Position numbers and translations under genes: made by a program. The notes under the pieces are model-generated. The model searched no databases, was not told where the DNA came from, and worked only from the letters and a program-made list of their open reading frames with translations. From the NCBI GenBank assembly GCA_014529385.2, contig CM043944.1, forward strand, positions 86,953,884 through 87,017,883: 64,000 nucleotides of DNA, written 5' to 3'. The stretch comes from Adiantum capillus-veneris (Eukaryota > Streptophyta > Polypodiopsida > Polypodiales > Pteridaceae). Below are positions 46,401 to 59,426 of this stretch, piece by piece (position 1 is the first letter of the stretch; every line of letters begins with the position of its first letter).

Positions 46401-49213
46401 TCAGAGTATCTTTCTCCACTTGTGATTCACATACACCATTGTCTCTCTCCACCTTCGTTGACTTTCACGAGCTCCGGAGTTGTTGTATGCCATTGATCTT
46501 TTAACTTTTTGTTGCTGTAAATGTCTGATGGCTTGTGCTCTTGCTGAATTTGCCAAGACTTCTTTTGCCTGCATTCGATGAATGATTCTACGATAGAACC
46601 ATTCAAATAGTTCTCTCAAACTGTTAGCCTTGATTCGAGAGCCACCCTGTCGTGTGTGCCTGAAATAAGCATTTCTCGCCATGTAATGAGACTTTTCCAT
46701 CCCTTGGGTATTCCATATTGCCGGGTTCCCATACTTTTGTATAAAATATGGTAAATGATTGAAGATGATGTGCTGGATATGAAAATAGATTAGTTAGAAT
46801 GTTTTACACTCACATGTTTGCACATAAGAGAGAATGAAATACACGATAAACCATGTAGTGAGTAATCTGGGTGTCTGTCCATGCTGTCTTGAATGATTTT
46901 TTCAGAAGGTTGAGATTCTCCTTGAACTTGTTCATATCACCTTGTGACCAGTCATCTTTGTCGCACATCAAAAATAGGATGTCTATTGATCGCCAAACCT
47001 CAGCCTTCGCGTTACAAGTAGTTGGTTCTTGGTCTTTGACTGCAATATGTAGCTTTTTCCAGCTCTGATACTCTACCTTGCTAACATAAGATGTGTTATA
47101 TATTTTTCCATGTTTTGTTAGCTTCGGATCTCTTGTACCTTGGGGTTTAGATAAAAACCTCCGTGCCTTCACCCCACCGATGGATGGTTTGCATGGGACA
47201 TCCTTCTCAGCAGTTGATCTCTTTTCATCCCGCTGGATTTTCACATTGCCACCATGAAGCCCCATATCCGACAGTACCAGTTCTAAGCACTGCAGGTCTA
47301 CTTGTCGTTCTGCCGAGTTCTGAATCTTCCAAGCAAACCCGATATATAAGTAGACCAATTTCTCCACAATTCTACAAAGGGCATGCATTGTACAAATGTG
47401 GACATTCACAAGTGGTATTTTCAAAACCGGTCGAAAAGTAGGATCCTCAATGTGACGTGTTGGAGCTTTTCTCCACCACTTTGGGTCCATGACCTTTATA
47501 GGCTCCATGTAGAACAAACACGGCGACTTTGCCATTGCACCCATTCCACAATTATACATGCACTTTAATGTTTTGAGGTCACCTGCAAGATGCCACTGAA
47601 CTTGAAAGTCTCCTCTTCCATCTAGACGTAGTACCTCTCTCTGGTTAGTCTGTCGATCAATCACCTCCGGAATATTAGTTCGATGGAACACCCAATATAG
47701 AATCTCATGATCTTCTTTCTTTACCTGCAACACAAAATAAATGAGACTTAAGTAGATGTGAACATTTGAGCTTACCTGAGAATCTTGCTTACCTCAAACG
47801 CACCAAGCCACCATATGTTAGATTCTGATTGAACACTAAAATATAAAGGATCCTCACTGGGACACTTTCAGAGGGCTCTATTCATTAAAGTAATAGTAAC
47901 ACGCTCTAGCTTTTTCTCTTTAACAAGCTCACACTCATCCAGTTTTAACACAAAATGTAATACCCCTCGTGACTCTTCAAATGTGATGTTGTAAAACTCC
48001 ACCATTCTCTTCTGTAATATCCGTAGGTCCATAAAAATATTATTGAACTCATCATATGCCATGTTTGCTCCATGGCCACTGTAAGTTGCTTTAATATGAA
48101 AGGGCTGTCCAAGATAGTCCCCCTGTGCCTCGTTAAGCTGAAGCCTCTCTTTCCAAACACTTGAGGCTGATGGTAGAAGTTTGGATTTTATACCCTTCTT
48201 AACAAAGATGGATGAGACAGACTTTTGGATAGCCGAATATCCTCTTTTGCTTACACCAAGTGAATCAAGTGTGCCTTGTATCTCTTTTGCAGGCACTGAG
48301 TTCTCTGAAATAAAACGGTCCACTACATTTTGTTGTAGGACCTTAAACTTCTTGTTATGTACTATATCTGCTGCCAGGCTTCTACTTATAAGTGGCTTCA
48401 ATCTCTTTCCTATATTGGCTTTGGGGTCAATGTTTTCCTTGTCAGGATAGATTGAATCTCTACATGAAGACAATGCATAATTAAATAACAGAAAATTTGC
48501 TTCACTAACACTATTTAGGCACATGAAAACAATGCATAACAAGAAAAAACAAAAAGATTACTTAACTAAGACAATGTAGCCAACCAAGAAGTATCACCTT
48601 AATGCTCGAATTCTTTTCTTGAGACCTCCTGATGCAACCTGCAATGTTTCAAGATTGCGCAATTTCTTCTTTCGGATACGAGCACCCAAGATGGTGTCCT
48701 TCATTTGACAACTTCGTACCTTTCCTTTCAGTTCTTGTACCTCTGTTTTATGTTGCAAAATGGTAACCTGATCTGTAGAATGTAAATGTGAAAGGCGAAC
48801 AATCTCACATTGTTGAGCTTGGAGAATGCCCTTGTAAGTTTCAGCTTCTCTTGTAAGAGATTTACAATAACCCAAAAGGCCCTTTCTCCATCACCAGCAA
48901 AGGTCAGTAAGCTTGTAGGATTTACAAACGGTGGAGACGCATTAGTCATTGGATTCTTAGGGTAGAGAGAGCCTCTCGTCCAGATATCTATGTGTTTAGC
49001 TCCCTGAGCTCTGAGCGTGTCTATGGAAGCGGGAGGTATATGTGTGTTTGTTTTACTACGCTTAATCAATGGTTGGTACTCATTGTCCAAATCAATGTGA
49101 AGGTGATATTTGGCTCGTTTCTGGGTAACATTTGTGCCATTTGAGGAGTGCGCCATTAGCCAAATGTGCAGGTTAATGGAAAGTGAATAGCGGCTGCGCC
49201 TTCGTCCCTCCAT
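46401..49213 (-). pseudogene. Gene 4: DDE-like transposase, multi-exon, with one in-frame TGA
   Basis: Minus strand, starting about 235 bp inside the right TIR at ATG 49213 (MEGRRRSRYSLS). A coiled-coil segment (48875-48598) is in another frame than the start, so an exon junction or frameshift near 48870 is unresolved. Intron 48597-48460 then joins exon 48459-47793, and intron 47792-47725 joins exon 47724-46814. A final exon begins near 46772. Possible catalytic residues: D in LKLDECELV, D in LAGDLKTLKCM (with CX..C downstream), and E in GMEKSHYMARNAYF. That arrangement, inside matching TIRs, suggests a DDE transposase. TGA at 47868-47870 interrupts an otherwise continuous exon. The final splice (46814/46772) does not keep phase. 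The copy is probably inactive. Superfamily not assigned. Confidence 0.65.
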
Positions 49214-49414
49214 GTTAGCCTCATTCCCTCCATATTGACGAGGTTCATTCAATGCAAGTGAAAAGAGATTATCCCTCAATCACTAGGAACGAATGTTCAG
49301 AAGAGTAAGGAATCTACTTAAAGTACACTTTTTGAACTTTTACTATGAAAGAACCAGCTCTATTATTTTCCATTTTTTCTAGAGAGAGAGTGCAAAAAAT
49401 ACATTTTCTTAGAA

Positions 49415-49448
49415 GGCCCTCCAAATGACCTCCGAAATTCCCTAATGG
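49415..49448 (-). repeat. Right terminal inverted repeat of the 12-kb transposon
   Basis: Plus strand GGCCCTCCAAATGACCTCCG...CCTAATGG. Matches the left TIR at 32/34. Confidence 0.85.
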
Positions 49449-50219
49449 ATACTCGATCTACTCAAGACTTATGTTACCTAAGTAGATCAACGCTCACAAT
49501 GGGAAAATTATTTACCTCTAGTAGAGTAGGCCTACAATAATACTGTCCATACTTCTACGGGGAAAGCACCTTTCGAGATCATAGAGGGAAGACCTAAAAG
49601 TCCCTTCCTACTCAAAGTACATGGGAAGATCTTCGCCACCGATGAGTATAGCCGTGACCTACAAGAATCTTTTCAAAAGATTAGGGAGGCTATAGCCATC
49701 TCTCAACAAAGGCAAAAAGCTGCTGCTGATAAGCACAGAAGAGCTTTAATGTTCAAAGAAAATGATTGGGTCTTACTCAAGTTTCCTAAGGCTCGATTAA
49801 GGTAAACGACGGGCAAAAATCCTACGGGCCATCAAAAGTATTATGCTAAACTAGCAAAAAGATACTATGGTCCTTTCCAAATCTTGAAGCCCATCAATGA
49901 GATGGCTTATCAACTCAAGTTGCCCAACCATTGGCTTATACACAATGCCTTTCATGTAAGCCTACTTAAGCCCTACAAAGGAGAGCCACCAACTGAACCA
50001 ATTATTGAAGACCCTCCCGAAGTTGAAGACCAAGAAGAGGTGCTACAACCCGAAGCTGTCCTTCGGCATGAAGACAAGGTACTACGACATGGTAAGATAA
50101 TCCGACGGTATCTTATTAAGTTCAAAAATTATCCTTTTGAAGATGCTAAATGGATGCAAGGAGTACAACTTAAGGATAGTATGAACCTTGTCAATGCTTA
50201 CAATGCTACATTAGAGTAA
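49449..50219 (+). pseudogene. Chromovirus B pol, 3' part: integrase end and chromodomain
   Basis: Resumes the interrupted integrase with the same order as element C: HTSTGK-like YNNTVHTSTG equivalent, then the KVHGKIF, DLQESFQKIRE and RRALMFKENDWVLLKFPKARL blocks. A chromodomain lies at the C-terminus ([20 protein letters not shown], ending near 50219), which defines a chromovirus. A TAA at 49804-49806 interrupts KARLR. Everything after about 49884 is open to the stop at 50217-50219. Confidence 0.88.
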
Positions 50220-50566
50220 GCAAATGTACAACTCTCTTTTAAATGACTCATGTTTTTGTCTTATAATACTAATCCTCTTTTTAATTGTGCACAAATTTAA
50301 CTAGTATGCATGCTTAGAATCATGTTTGTGATGACGACGTCTCTCAAACACCAAGTAGAATTTGTCACTCTACTTTGGGAGAATGAAATGGACTAAAGAG
50401 CAGACATGCTTGCGGAAGCTATGTCTCCCAAGCACCAAATGGATTAGTCATCCATCTTGGAAAGATGTCGTAGGGTAAAAAAGGGATCCTCTACCCGCTA
50501 AGTACGATTGACTAATGACTAAGGCTTTATCTCTTCTACCTCATAGTCGAGGACGACTATGATTTC
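50220..50566 (+). other. Chromovirus B 3' untranslated region
   Basis: Non-coding, closely paralleled by 59068-59413 in element C (CTTGCGGAAGC, ATGTCGTAGGGTAA). Confidence 0.7.
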
Positions 50567-50579
50567 AAGAGAGAGGTAA
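50567..50579 (+). other. Polypurine tract of chromovirus B
   Basis: AAGAGAGAGGTAA directly abuts the 3' LTR at 50580. The equivalent in C is AAGACAGAGGTAA. Confidence 0.75.
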
Positions 50580-51169
50580 TGTCATAAAATCTAATATCTA
50601 ACCAACCCAAATGATTTTCTCATATTAAATTGATCACTTAATGTGGGAGAATAAATGGGAACAAGTGTTAAGATATAGATATGTGCTTATAGATCTATCT
50701 CAACACGGGGCCAATAGTAAAGGGGCTCAAATGGGAGATGGTCTATCAAGAGCAAGGCTAACCAATGGAGCATAAGACCTTAGGGTTAGCTACATTGAAG
50801 ACCTCCAATAATGTGTGTAAAAGTCCTTTGACCTTAGGTAAGCTAGGGCTGAGCTTGAGGTGGGAACCCGGCCCAAGCTCAAGGTGCTTGTCGTGCTTGA
50901 GGTGCTTGTCCTTCTTGAGGTGCTTGTCATGCTTGAGGTGCTTGATTAAGATGCTTGAGGTGCTTGACTGGCTCCATGCTTGAGGTTCTTGACTTGGTGC
51001 ATGATTAAGGTGCTTGAAGTGCCTTGAGAAGCTTGCCTAAGATGCTTGTGGGAACACCCCCTACTTCAAGTGCTTAGTCATGCTTGATGACTAAGGGGCT
51101 TGCTCATCCAAAGTCAAAAATATCCCTACAAGGAGGGGGGCTAGCCTACAAGGGGGGGGGATGAGAGAG

Positions 51170-51212
<43 letters not shown>

Positions 51213-52235
51213 GGGAAGCCCCAGCTTGAAGAGGCAGCAAGAACACTTGTCAAGTTCCTCCTCATGTTGCCCTCATGGTGTGCCTGAAACCTATTAGTTG
51301 GCCACCCAAGGGGTCCAATGATAATTTAGGATATTTAATTAATTGATTTTGCATTTATCAAGTCCTCTCTCTCAAAGGGGAAAGGGGGACACTTGTCCCA
51401 AGGCTACCCATGTTGCTTGTAATGGCTCCTGCTTGCGATTGGCTAGGCCTGGAGGGGTCCAATGAGCTTCAAGCATGAGCTACAAGGGGGGGTCGACCCA
51501 AGCAAGCTAGGGGGGTGCTTAGGGGGTATACTCACCCACACACACTCACAAACACTCTCATTGTGTACTATGCAAAGTGCAAGAGCTCCCTCTCTTTCTC
51601 CAAGCAAGTAGAGGTTGAGAGCCTACACCAACACTCTTGGCTATGGAGTGCAAATCCATCCAAGAGCCATGCTTCAATGCTTGAGCTTGCCATCTATTTC
51701 TTCTTCATTACTATGCTATTATGTATGCTAGCACAAGAGTTATGATAAGTGAGAAACTAGCTCTTTCTCATATGAAATGCTTCTTCTTCCTCTTCCCTAC
51801 CCTCATTCCCTACTAGCTCTCTCCACCTTCGAAGGTGTTTGAGGTCTTGGGACTGAGGCTTGGTATAGTTAAAGCTTTCTTCAAGTTTAGGTTATGCTAT
51901 GATGGTGATGCATGACGCTTTCCATCTTCATTGCTTCACCTAGGTCACAACGAACACAAAGAATGTATTGTAACAAGTCTCTCTTTATGGGAGAAATCAT
52001 AATACAAATGCCTATTGGAGGGGGGACCGGCTCCACATAAATCCGGTCCTCAACTGTTGTCATGTTCTCTAAATTCTCTCTCTTGCAAAAGTATTGTCCA
52101 TGCCAAGTTAACTAATTGCTATAATTATGTTTCTATCTTCAATTATGTCTACCCGCTATGCTCACAAAATCATTTCTTGAAAGTACTCTCATTAAATTCC
52201 GCTACTCTCAAATTGAATAGGCAAATTCCATTACA
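50580..52235 (+). repeat. 3' LTR of chromovirus B
   Basis: Starts TGTCATAAAATC and ends ATTACA. 1656 bp, homologous to 32008-33601. It contains a GTGCTTGAGGTGCTTG repeat and (CA)n at 51171-51211. It ends directly against the truncated 5' LTR of element C. Confidence 0.88.
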
Positions 52236-53695
52236 TTTTCTCATATTAAACTGATCATTTAATGTGGGGAAGTGCCAGGGGAGAAAAAGCTAGAATATTG
52301 ATTAAGCTAGCAGACCGGCCACAGTAGGGATCCAAAGGAGGGAAAATAGGGATCCAAAGGGGGGGCCATCTGCAAAAGATCCATGTTCAACAATGGGCTA
52401 AAAAGACCCTAAGGTTCAGCCCATTAAGACTTCCAAAATGCTAACGTTCCAAAATTTAAAGGTTGTGTCCAAAGGTCAACCCTAGGGGAAATTGGATGCT
52501 TTGTGTGTAACTAAAAAGTCTTTGCATATCCCTACATGGGAGGGGGGCGAGCCCTTCTTCTAGGGGATGAGAGAGAAAGTCAAACACACACACAGGCTCC
52601 CTTTACACAAAGGGAATTAGGGACACATGTCACCTCCCTAGCCCAGATGCCCACAAGGTGTGCCCAATTCCTATTGGATGGCCTTGGAGGTGGACCAATG
52701 AGAATTAGGCTAGAGTAAATCTAGTTTAATTAATTTAAAAACACTTAATAAAAGAACCAATGAGAATTAAGTCTCCTACAAGACTATTGGACAGTCTCCC
52801 AAGGGGTCCAATGAGCATTCAGGAGCCCAATGGCTTGCCTGATTCCTATTGGCCAGGAGGCAAAGGGGTCCAATGAGAGTTTAGTTTAATTATTAAATTA
52901 CCTAAATCTCTCACAAAAGGGGAAAGGGGGACACATGTCAGAAGGCTATCACTTATGCTGCTTAATAGCCATTGGCTTGACTTGGGGAGGTCCAATGGGG
53001 AGCCTGCAAGAGCAAATAGCAAGAGGGCTCGCCCAAGAGAGAGAGGGGGCTGATTTTTGCAAGGCATTATCATACACACACTCACACGATCTCATGTGTA
53101 AAGAAAGAGAAGACTATCTCTTTCCAAGCTTTAATGGAGAGCTCATCACCTACTCCAAGCTTGTGAGATAGAAGCCTACATCGACACACTCTTGGCTTGT
53201 GGATGCAAATCCAACCAAGAGCCAAGCTTCAATGCATGCTCATCTCCTCTACCAAGCTAATTACTAAGCTAAAGCTATGCTAATATGAGTGATTATGTGA
53301 GGAGATGTACATCTTTCTCGTAAGATACTCCTTCTTCCTCTCAATCTACTCTCATACCCTGCTAGCTCTTTCATCTTCATTGCACTAGCTAGTCTTGAAG
53401 GAACACAAAGAATTGTATTGTACAATGTCTCTCTTGATGGGAGAAACCATAATACAAAGCCTTTTGGAGGGGGGACCGGCTCCATGCAACTCCGGTCCTC
53501 AACTATTGTCAATAGCTTAATTTCTCTCTCTTTTGAAAGTTATGTTGATGCTATCTAACTAGGTGTTATGCTTTTTGTTGCCCTCTCCACCCAAGCACTC
53601 TTGTAATTCTCATTAGGAATCTATTCTAATGAAATGCCCACTATGTTCATGCTAATTTCCGCCACACATAAGTTTTTAGACCATTAAATGTTACA
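52236..53695 (+). repeat. 5' LTR of chromovirus C (first 35 bp missing)
   Basis: Matches 59462-61034 from TTTTCTCATATTAAACTGAT. The first 35 bases of a full LTR are absent at the junction with B. It also lacks about 95 bp near 53370 that the 3' LTR has (60615-60710, around CACCATCTTCGAAGGTG). Confidence 0.88.
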
Positions 53696-53696
53696 T

Positions 53697-53708
53697 TGGT
53701 ATCAGAGC
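53697..53708 (+). other. Primer binding site, initiator tRNA-Met (chromovirus C)
   Basis: TGGTATCAGAGC, one base after the LTR end, the classic plant retrotransposon primer site. Confidence 0.9.
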
Positions 53709-54112
53709 ACAAGGTTTCTCTTTTCTTGCTCAAGAAGGGAGGTTCTCAAGCTAGCTATAAATGGTTGGTATTATTAATTGCCCGTGAGTAAGTAGAATAG
53801 GGATTTTTCAGCCTTGCAGTACGCCTGCCTTTGTGCAGTTAACGGGGCATCACCGTCAAGAGCTATGGTCTTAATAGTGGAGTCCTATGGGGCTTGCCTA
53901 CGGCTTAACCACTATTGAGCTATTAGAAGCTTGACAGGAGCCGGTGTTGTTTTGGTGTCGAAAGACCCTCTCTTCTATTCCTTGCAATTAATGGTATTCG
54001 AGCCGCGGGTACAGTAGCTTGAGTGCTTTTTCTAAAGGGGTAAAGAGGAGTAGCAACTAGGGCTTGAAGTGCCAAAGTACACCTAAAAAGTTTACACCTA
54101 AAAGTTGTTAGA

Positions 54113-55660
54113 ATGGCTGACAATAGTAAAGAGAGTGAAATTAATGTTGATAACTTTGATTTTGCTCATGAGCAAGCCACTAATGATTCTTCAATTCTTG
54201 TTAACTATCTTGTTTCTAGGCTTCAACAAGCCATGGGCAATCCATCTCTCCAAACCGAAGTGCAACGGCAGCTCCGTGCTCACGGGATTCTCCAAGCTCA
54301 TCACCATGAGGAGAGAACACCTAGGAAGCCTCCTTGTGAGACTTCCAAAAGAGGTCTCTCTCCGAGTCGGGAAGAAGAAGAGAATCCATACGAAGGGCTC
54401 AAGAATTTACTTCTTGATGATGCATCTCCTTCCCAAAGGAGAACTCAAGAGCCTCCACCGAAGGAACGAGAAAGAAGTGAGTCTCCCGCCACCTCGGTGG
54501 AGATGGCTCCACGAAGACGGCGGGCTAAACGCTCTCCATCACCACCAAAGCGGAGAAGACCATCACACTCTTCTCCACGCCATAATTCAAAGAGGGATGA
54601 TAAAAAGCAAGAGAAGAAAAAGGCGAGAAAGAGGACACCCTCTTCTCCATCTTCTTCATCCTCTTCCTCTTATGAAAGTGATGGTGAAGACAACGAAGAT
54701 CAAGACAAGAAAAAGGCGAGAAAGAGGTCACCCTCTTCTCCACCTTCTTCAAATTATTCACCTTCTGAAGAAAGTGATGGTGCAACCTTTGAACCATAAA
54801 AAAGAAGAGGCCATAGGAAATCCTATGCCGCATGGAAGAGGTCATCCAAGCTGAAGAAATTCAAAGAGGGAGGGAAGAGCATCTCTTTCCTTACCTATGA
54901 TGGTACCTTTGGTGCTACGGACAAAGTCTTGGCCTTTATCCAGCAATTTGATGCGGCGTTTGGAGATGAGGGCTTCATGGAGTCCTCTAAGCTACGCCAT
55001 GTAGCTATGCACTTTCAAAAGTCCGCCTGGCAATGGTGGTCTAGCCTACGAGCCAACGGTGAAGCTCCACGAACATGGAAAGCTTTAAGAGCTTCCATTA
55101 TGAAGCAGTTTTTGGCCACCAATGCCAAAGACAAAGTACTCACCGAATGGCGAAGCTTAAAGCTCTCTCCCAATGAATCCATCCACAAATATGTAGACAA
55201 GTTTTGGGACCTACAACTCAAAGCCATTGTCTTTAAAAAGTTGGATTTTGGAGAGCAAAAGCAACAATTTTGTGCGGGCTTAACCGAAGAAATGGCGGAG
55301 TATGTCAACTCCCAAAGGCCACGTACCATATCGGCGGTAATACACCATACTATGGTGGCCTCACGAATCAATTTCCAAACGGGGGCTAAAAGAAATAATA
55401 AGCCCCCCGAAAACAAGGGTTCGAATGAGCCTAAGGGGAAGGACAATGTCCAAAAGTCTCCTAAGGGCAACTCCAACAAAGCTAAAGAGAAGGGAGTTTA
55501 CAAAGTTAAGAACAAACTCTCTCCTGAAGAGCTTGAGCGTTATCGCAAGGATAACCGGTGTTTCAAGTGCGGCGAACAAGGGCATGCGTACCGCGCTTGT
55601 CCCCAAAAGAACAACTGTCAAGATCCTCCTAGAGCTTCCTTGGTTGAAATCCAAGAGGAG
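54113..55660 (+). pseudogene. Chromovirus C gag (one nonsense codon)
   Basis: ATG at 54113 (MADNSKESEINVDNFDFAHE). One frame runs through an Arg/Ser-rich part to TAA at 54797-54799 and continues in frame. Element B keeps Tyr at the matching place, so this is a point mutation. The gag core (AFIQQFDAAFGDEGF, WWSSLRANGEAPRTWKAL, QQFCAGLTEEM) and the zinc knuckle CFKCGEQGHAYRAC (about 55558) are intact. Confidence 0.9.
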
Positions 55661-58600
55661 AAGACTCACCGAACTCATCACAAAGGATCTCCTCTATGCC
55701 ATGCTTGGAGAAAGGTAAGAGAACATGATGCTTTTATTCTCTTTGACCCTGGTTCTACTCACAATTTTATATCTATAGAGTTGGCCACCAAGCTAGGCAT
55801 ACAATCCTACGAGATGGGAGATGTCCTACCTGCCGCAAACAGTGCCTTCAAGGGGCAAGAAGCTTCAGTCACTCCCCTAATCGGGAAATTGAGGCTTCAT
55901 GTCCAAGGTTATGTGGACAAAGAGGACTTCTTTATCTCTCCTTTCAAGCATGAGGATGTAATCCTAGGGGCACTATGGTTTGACCGCCTGGCTGCTGATG
56001 TTAAATTTCCTGAAAGGAGAATCTCCTTTAAGTTCAGAGAAAAAGACGTATATATATGCTAAGGAAATGGGTAACACTATCCCCATTGTATATACACCAG
56101 CTTTCAACAAGTCAATAAAGAGCTCTATTTCCGTGTACATGATTTTTGTTAAAGATTCTCAAAATGAACCTAATGCTTTAACAAAAGAAAATAAAAGCAA
56201 CCAAAAGGAATTAGAGTTATCCAATTTTCTCAAGGGGTTTCAAGATGTTTTTATTGATGACATCCCTTGTGAGCTACCTCCTAAACGAGGTAATGATGAC
56301 CATGCAATTGAACTTCTTCCAGGAAGTTCACCGCCTAACAAACCTCCTTATAGAGTTTCTCAAGCTCAACAAGAGGAGATTATGCGGCAAGTGCATGAGT
56401 TAGTTGAGAAGGGCATGGTTAGGCCTAGCTCATCTCCATTTTGCTCACCGGTGCTATTAGTGCAAAAGAAAGACGGCACATATTGTATGTGTGTCGACTA
56501 TAGAGTACTAAATAGGATCACTATCAAGAATAGGTTTTCCGTTCCACGGGTAGAAGACCTATTTGATAAGATACAAGGATCGACCTACTTCAGTAGATTG
56601 ACCTAAAAAGTGGCTATCATCAGATAAGGATAGTTAATCAAGATATTGTAAAGACCGCATTTGGCACCACATTTGGTCTTTACGAATACATTGTCATGCC
56701 TTTTGGCTTGACCAATGCACCAGCCACATTCAACTGCTTGATGGAGAAGCTGTTCCGGCCTCATCAAACCTTCACTGGAGTGTTCTTTGATGATATTATC
56801 ATCTACTCTAATTCATTAGACGAACACAAGCAACATCTCCAGGTAATATTTCAAGTTTTGAGAGAGAATAAACTTTATGTTAATCGAAAGAAAAGTGAAT
56901 TTTTCTTGCAAGAGATTCAGTATTTAGGTCACATTATCTCTCAAGATGGCATCCAAATGGATCCATCAAAGTTAGAGGTAATAAAAGGATGGCCTAAACC
57001 AAGGAATCTTCATGAACTAAGAAGCTTTATAGGTATGTGTGCATACTATAGACGCTTCATAGAAAAGTTCTCACAAATTGCGGGACCATTACATGACCTA
57101 ACAAAGAAAAGCGTTAGGTACACATGGTCTGCTAAGGAGAACAATGCTTTCGAAAATCTTAAAGAAAATCTTATCTCTCAACCTGTGCTTACACTACCGG
57201 ATCTCTCAAAACCATTTGAGGTCCGATGTGATGCTTGTGGTGATTGCCTTGGAGCTGTTTTACTCCAAGAAGGGCACGCCATAGGCTATGAGAGTCGAAG
57301 GCTTGACCCTGCTGAGCAAGCTCTAGGCATATACGAAAAGGAACTCCTTGCAGTTCTACATGCCTTAGACTCATGGAAGCACTATTTATTGGGGACTCCT
57401 TTCATTCTACGAACGGAACACCAAAGTCTTAAGTACTTCATGACGCAGACCAAGCTCTCCGACAAACAAATGAGGTGGGCAAATTTCCTATCGCAATTTC
57501 ATTTTCATATTGCTCACATTGCTGGCAAGCATAATCAAGTAGTTGATACACTCTCAAGACAGTCGAGAGTGAATGCGGTTTCCATAGCAACTCACAATGA
57601 TCTATCTTTAATGATAGATGAGTACGCTATTGATCCCGATTTTGGAGATGTGATTTCAGCCCTTGCATTAGGGAAGAAAGAAGAACCATTTACTTTACAA
57701 GATGGTTATATTCTCTATGGCAATAGACTATGCGTTACTAACTCACTACGTGAGAAAGTAATGTATGAATCTCATGCTCCACCGTATGCGGGGCATAGAG
57801 GGATTCAGTCTACCTTAAAGGGAATTGAAACATATTTCTATTGGCCTACCATGAAAGTGAACATACAAGAGTATGTTTCTAAATGTGTGGTATGCCAAAA
57901 GACAAAATTTGATAGAGGGAAGAAACTTGGATTGCTTCAACCCTTGCCAATCCCTAATTCACCATGGGAGAGCATATCCATGGATTTTTATCTTTGGATT
58001 GCCTAAGTGTATCCATGGGAATACGGGAATATGGACGATAGTAGACAGGTTCAGTAAACAAGCTCATTTTATACTTGTCAAAAAGACTATCAAAACCCAT
58101 CAAATGGCAACCCTCTTCATTTCACAAATTTTCAAGTACCATGGCTTGCCAATGTCCATAGTGTCGGATAGAGATCCTAGAATGACCAGTAATTTTTGGA
58201 AGGGTCTCTTTGAGAATTTAGGGACAAGGCTAAACTTCTCTTCGGCCTATCATCCACAAACGGATGGCCAAAGTGAAATAGCTAACCTAACAATTCTCGA
58301 TCTACTAAAAGCCTATGTAACGGAAGTAGATCAAAGATCCCATCGGGAGAAGTACTTACCCTTAGTGGAGTATGCTTACAATAACACTGTACATACTTCC
58401 ACGGGAAAATCACATTTCGAGGTAATTGAGGGAAGATCAAAAAGACCCTTGCTACTTAAAGTACATGGGAAGATCTTCGCTGCAGATGAGTATAGTCGAG
58501 ACCTACAAGAATCTTTTCAAAAGATTAAGGATGCTATCTCTATCTCACAGCAAAGGCAAAAGGCTGCTGCTGACAAGCACAGAAGAGCCCAAGCCTTTAA

Positions 58601-59067
58601 AGAAAACGATTGGGTCTTGTTAAAGTTTCCCAAGGCTCGATTAAGGCACACGACGGGCAAGAATCCTACGGGCCACCAAAAGTACTATGCTAAACTAGCA
58701 AAAAGGTACTATGGTCCCTTCCAGATTCTTAGGCCAATCAATGAGATGGCCTATCAACTCAAGTTGCCCAATCATTGGATCATACACAATGCTTTCCATG
58801 TGAGCCTATTAAAGCCTTACAAAGGAGAGCCACCTCAAGAACCAACTATTGAAGACCCACCGGAGATCGAGGACCAAGAGGAGGTGCTGCAGCCCGAGTC
58901 CATTCTCCAACATGAAGACAAGGTATTAAGAGGCGGTAAGACTATCCGACGATATCTTATTAAATTTAAGAATTATCCTTTTGAATATGCTAGATGGATG
59001 GATGCAAGGCATACAATTAAAGGATAACCTAAACCTTGTCAATGCTTACAATGCTTCCCAAGAGTAA
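55661..59067 (+). pseudogene. Chromovirus C pol (three or more frameshifts)
   Basis: Protease (FILFDPGSTHNFIS, about 55734), RT with FFDDIIIYS (about 56782), RNase H, integrase (HAPPYAGHRGIQ; CVVCQKTK; IVSDRDPRMTS; TDGQSEIANLT) and chromodomain ([20 protein letters not shown]). Frameshifts: near 56040, a one-base loss near 56597 in the RT, an extra T near 57985 in the integrase, and a 4-bp repeat (GATG) near 58995 before the end. The last RNase H Asp is Glu (RTEHQSL). Otherwise the best preserved element in the window. Confidence 0.92.
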
Positions 59068-59413
59068 GCAAATGTACAAAATGTTAAAAATGAACAAAGC
59101 TTTTTTTTGTCTTATAAGACTCTCTTTTTCTTTATTGTGCACAAAAATGAAGTAGTATGCATGCTTAGATCAAGTTTGCGGAGACGACGTCTCCCAAACA
59201 CCAAGTAGAGCTTGTCACTCTACTATGGAAGACTGATAGGACTAATGTGCAGACATGCTTGCGGAAGCCTCAGCCTCTCAAGCGCCAAATGGACTAGTCA
59301 TCCATTGTGGAATGATGTCGTAGGGTAACATAGGGATCCTCTACCCGCTAAGAAAAGGACTCATGAATATGCTTTATCTTCTCTACACCATAGTCAAGGA
59401 TGACTATGATTTC
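59068..59413 (+). other. Chromovirus C 3' untranslated region
   Basis: Non-coding counterpart of 50220-50566, with shared CTTGCGGAAGC and ATGTCGTAGGGTAA. Confidence 0.7.
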
Positions 59414-59426
59414 AAGACAGAGGTAA
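59414..59426 (+). other. Polypurine tract of chromovirus C
   Basis: AAGACAGAGGTAA directly before the 3' LTR start (TGTCATAATAATC, 59427). Confidence 0.7.
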
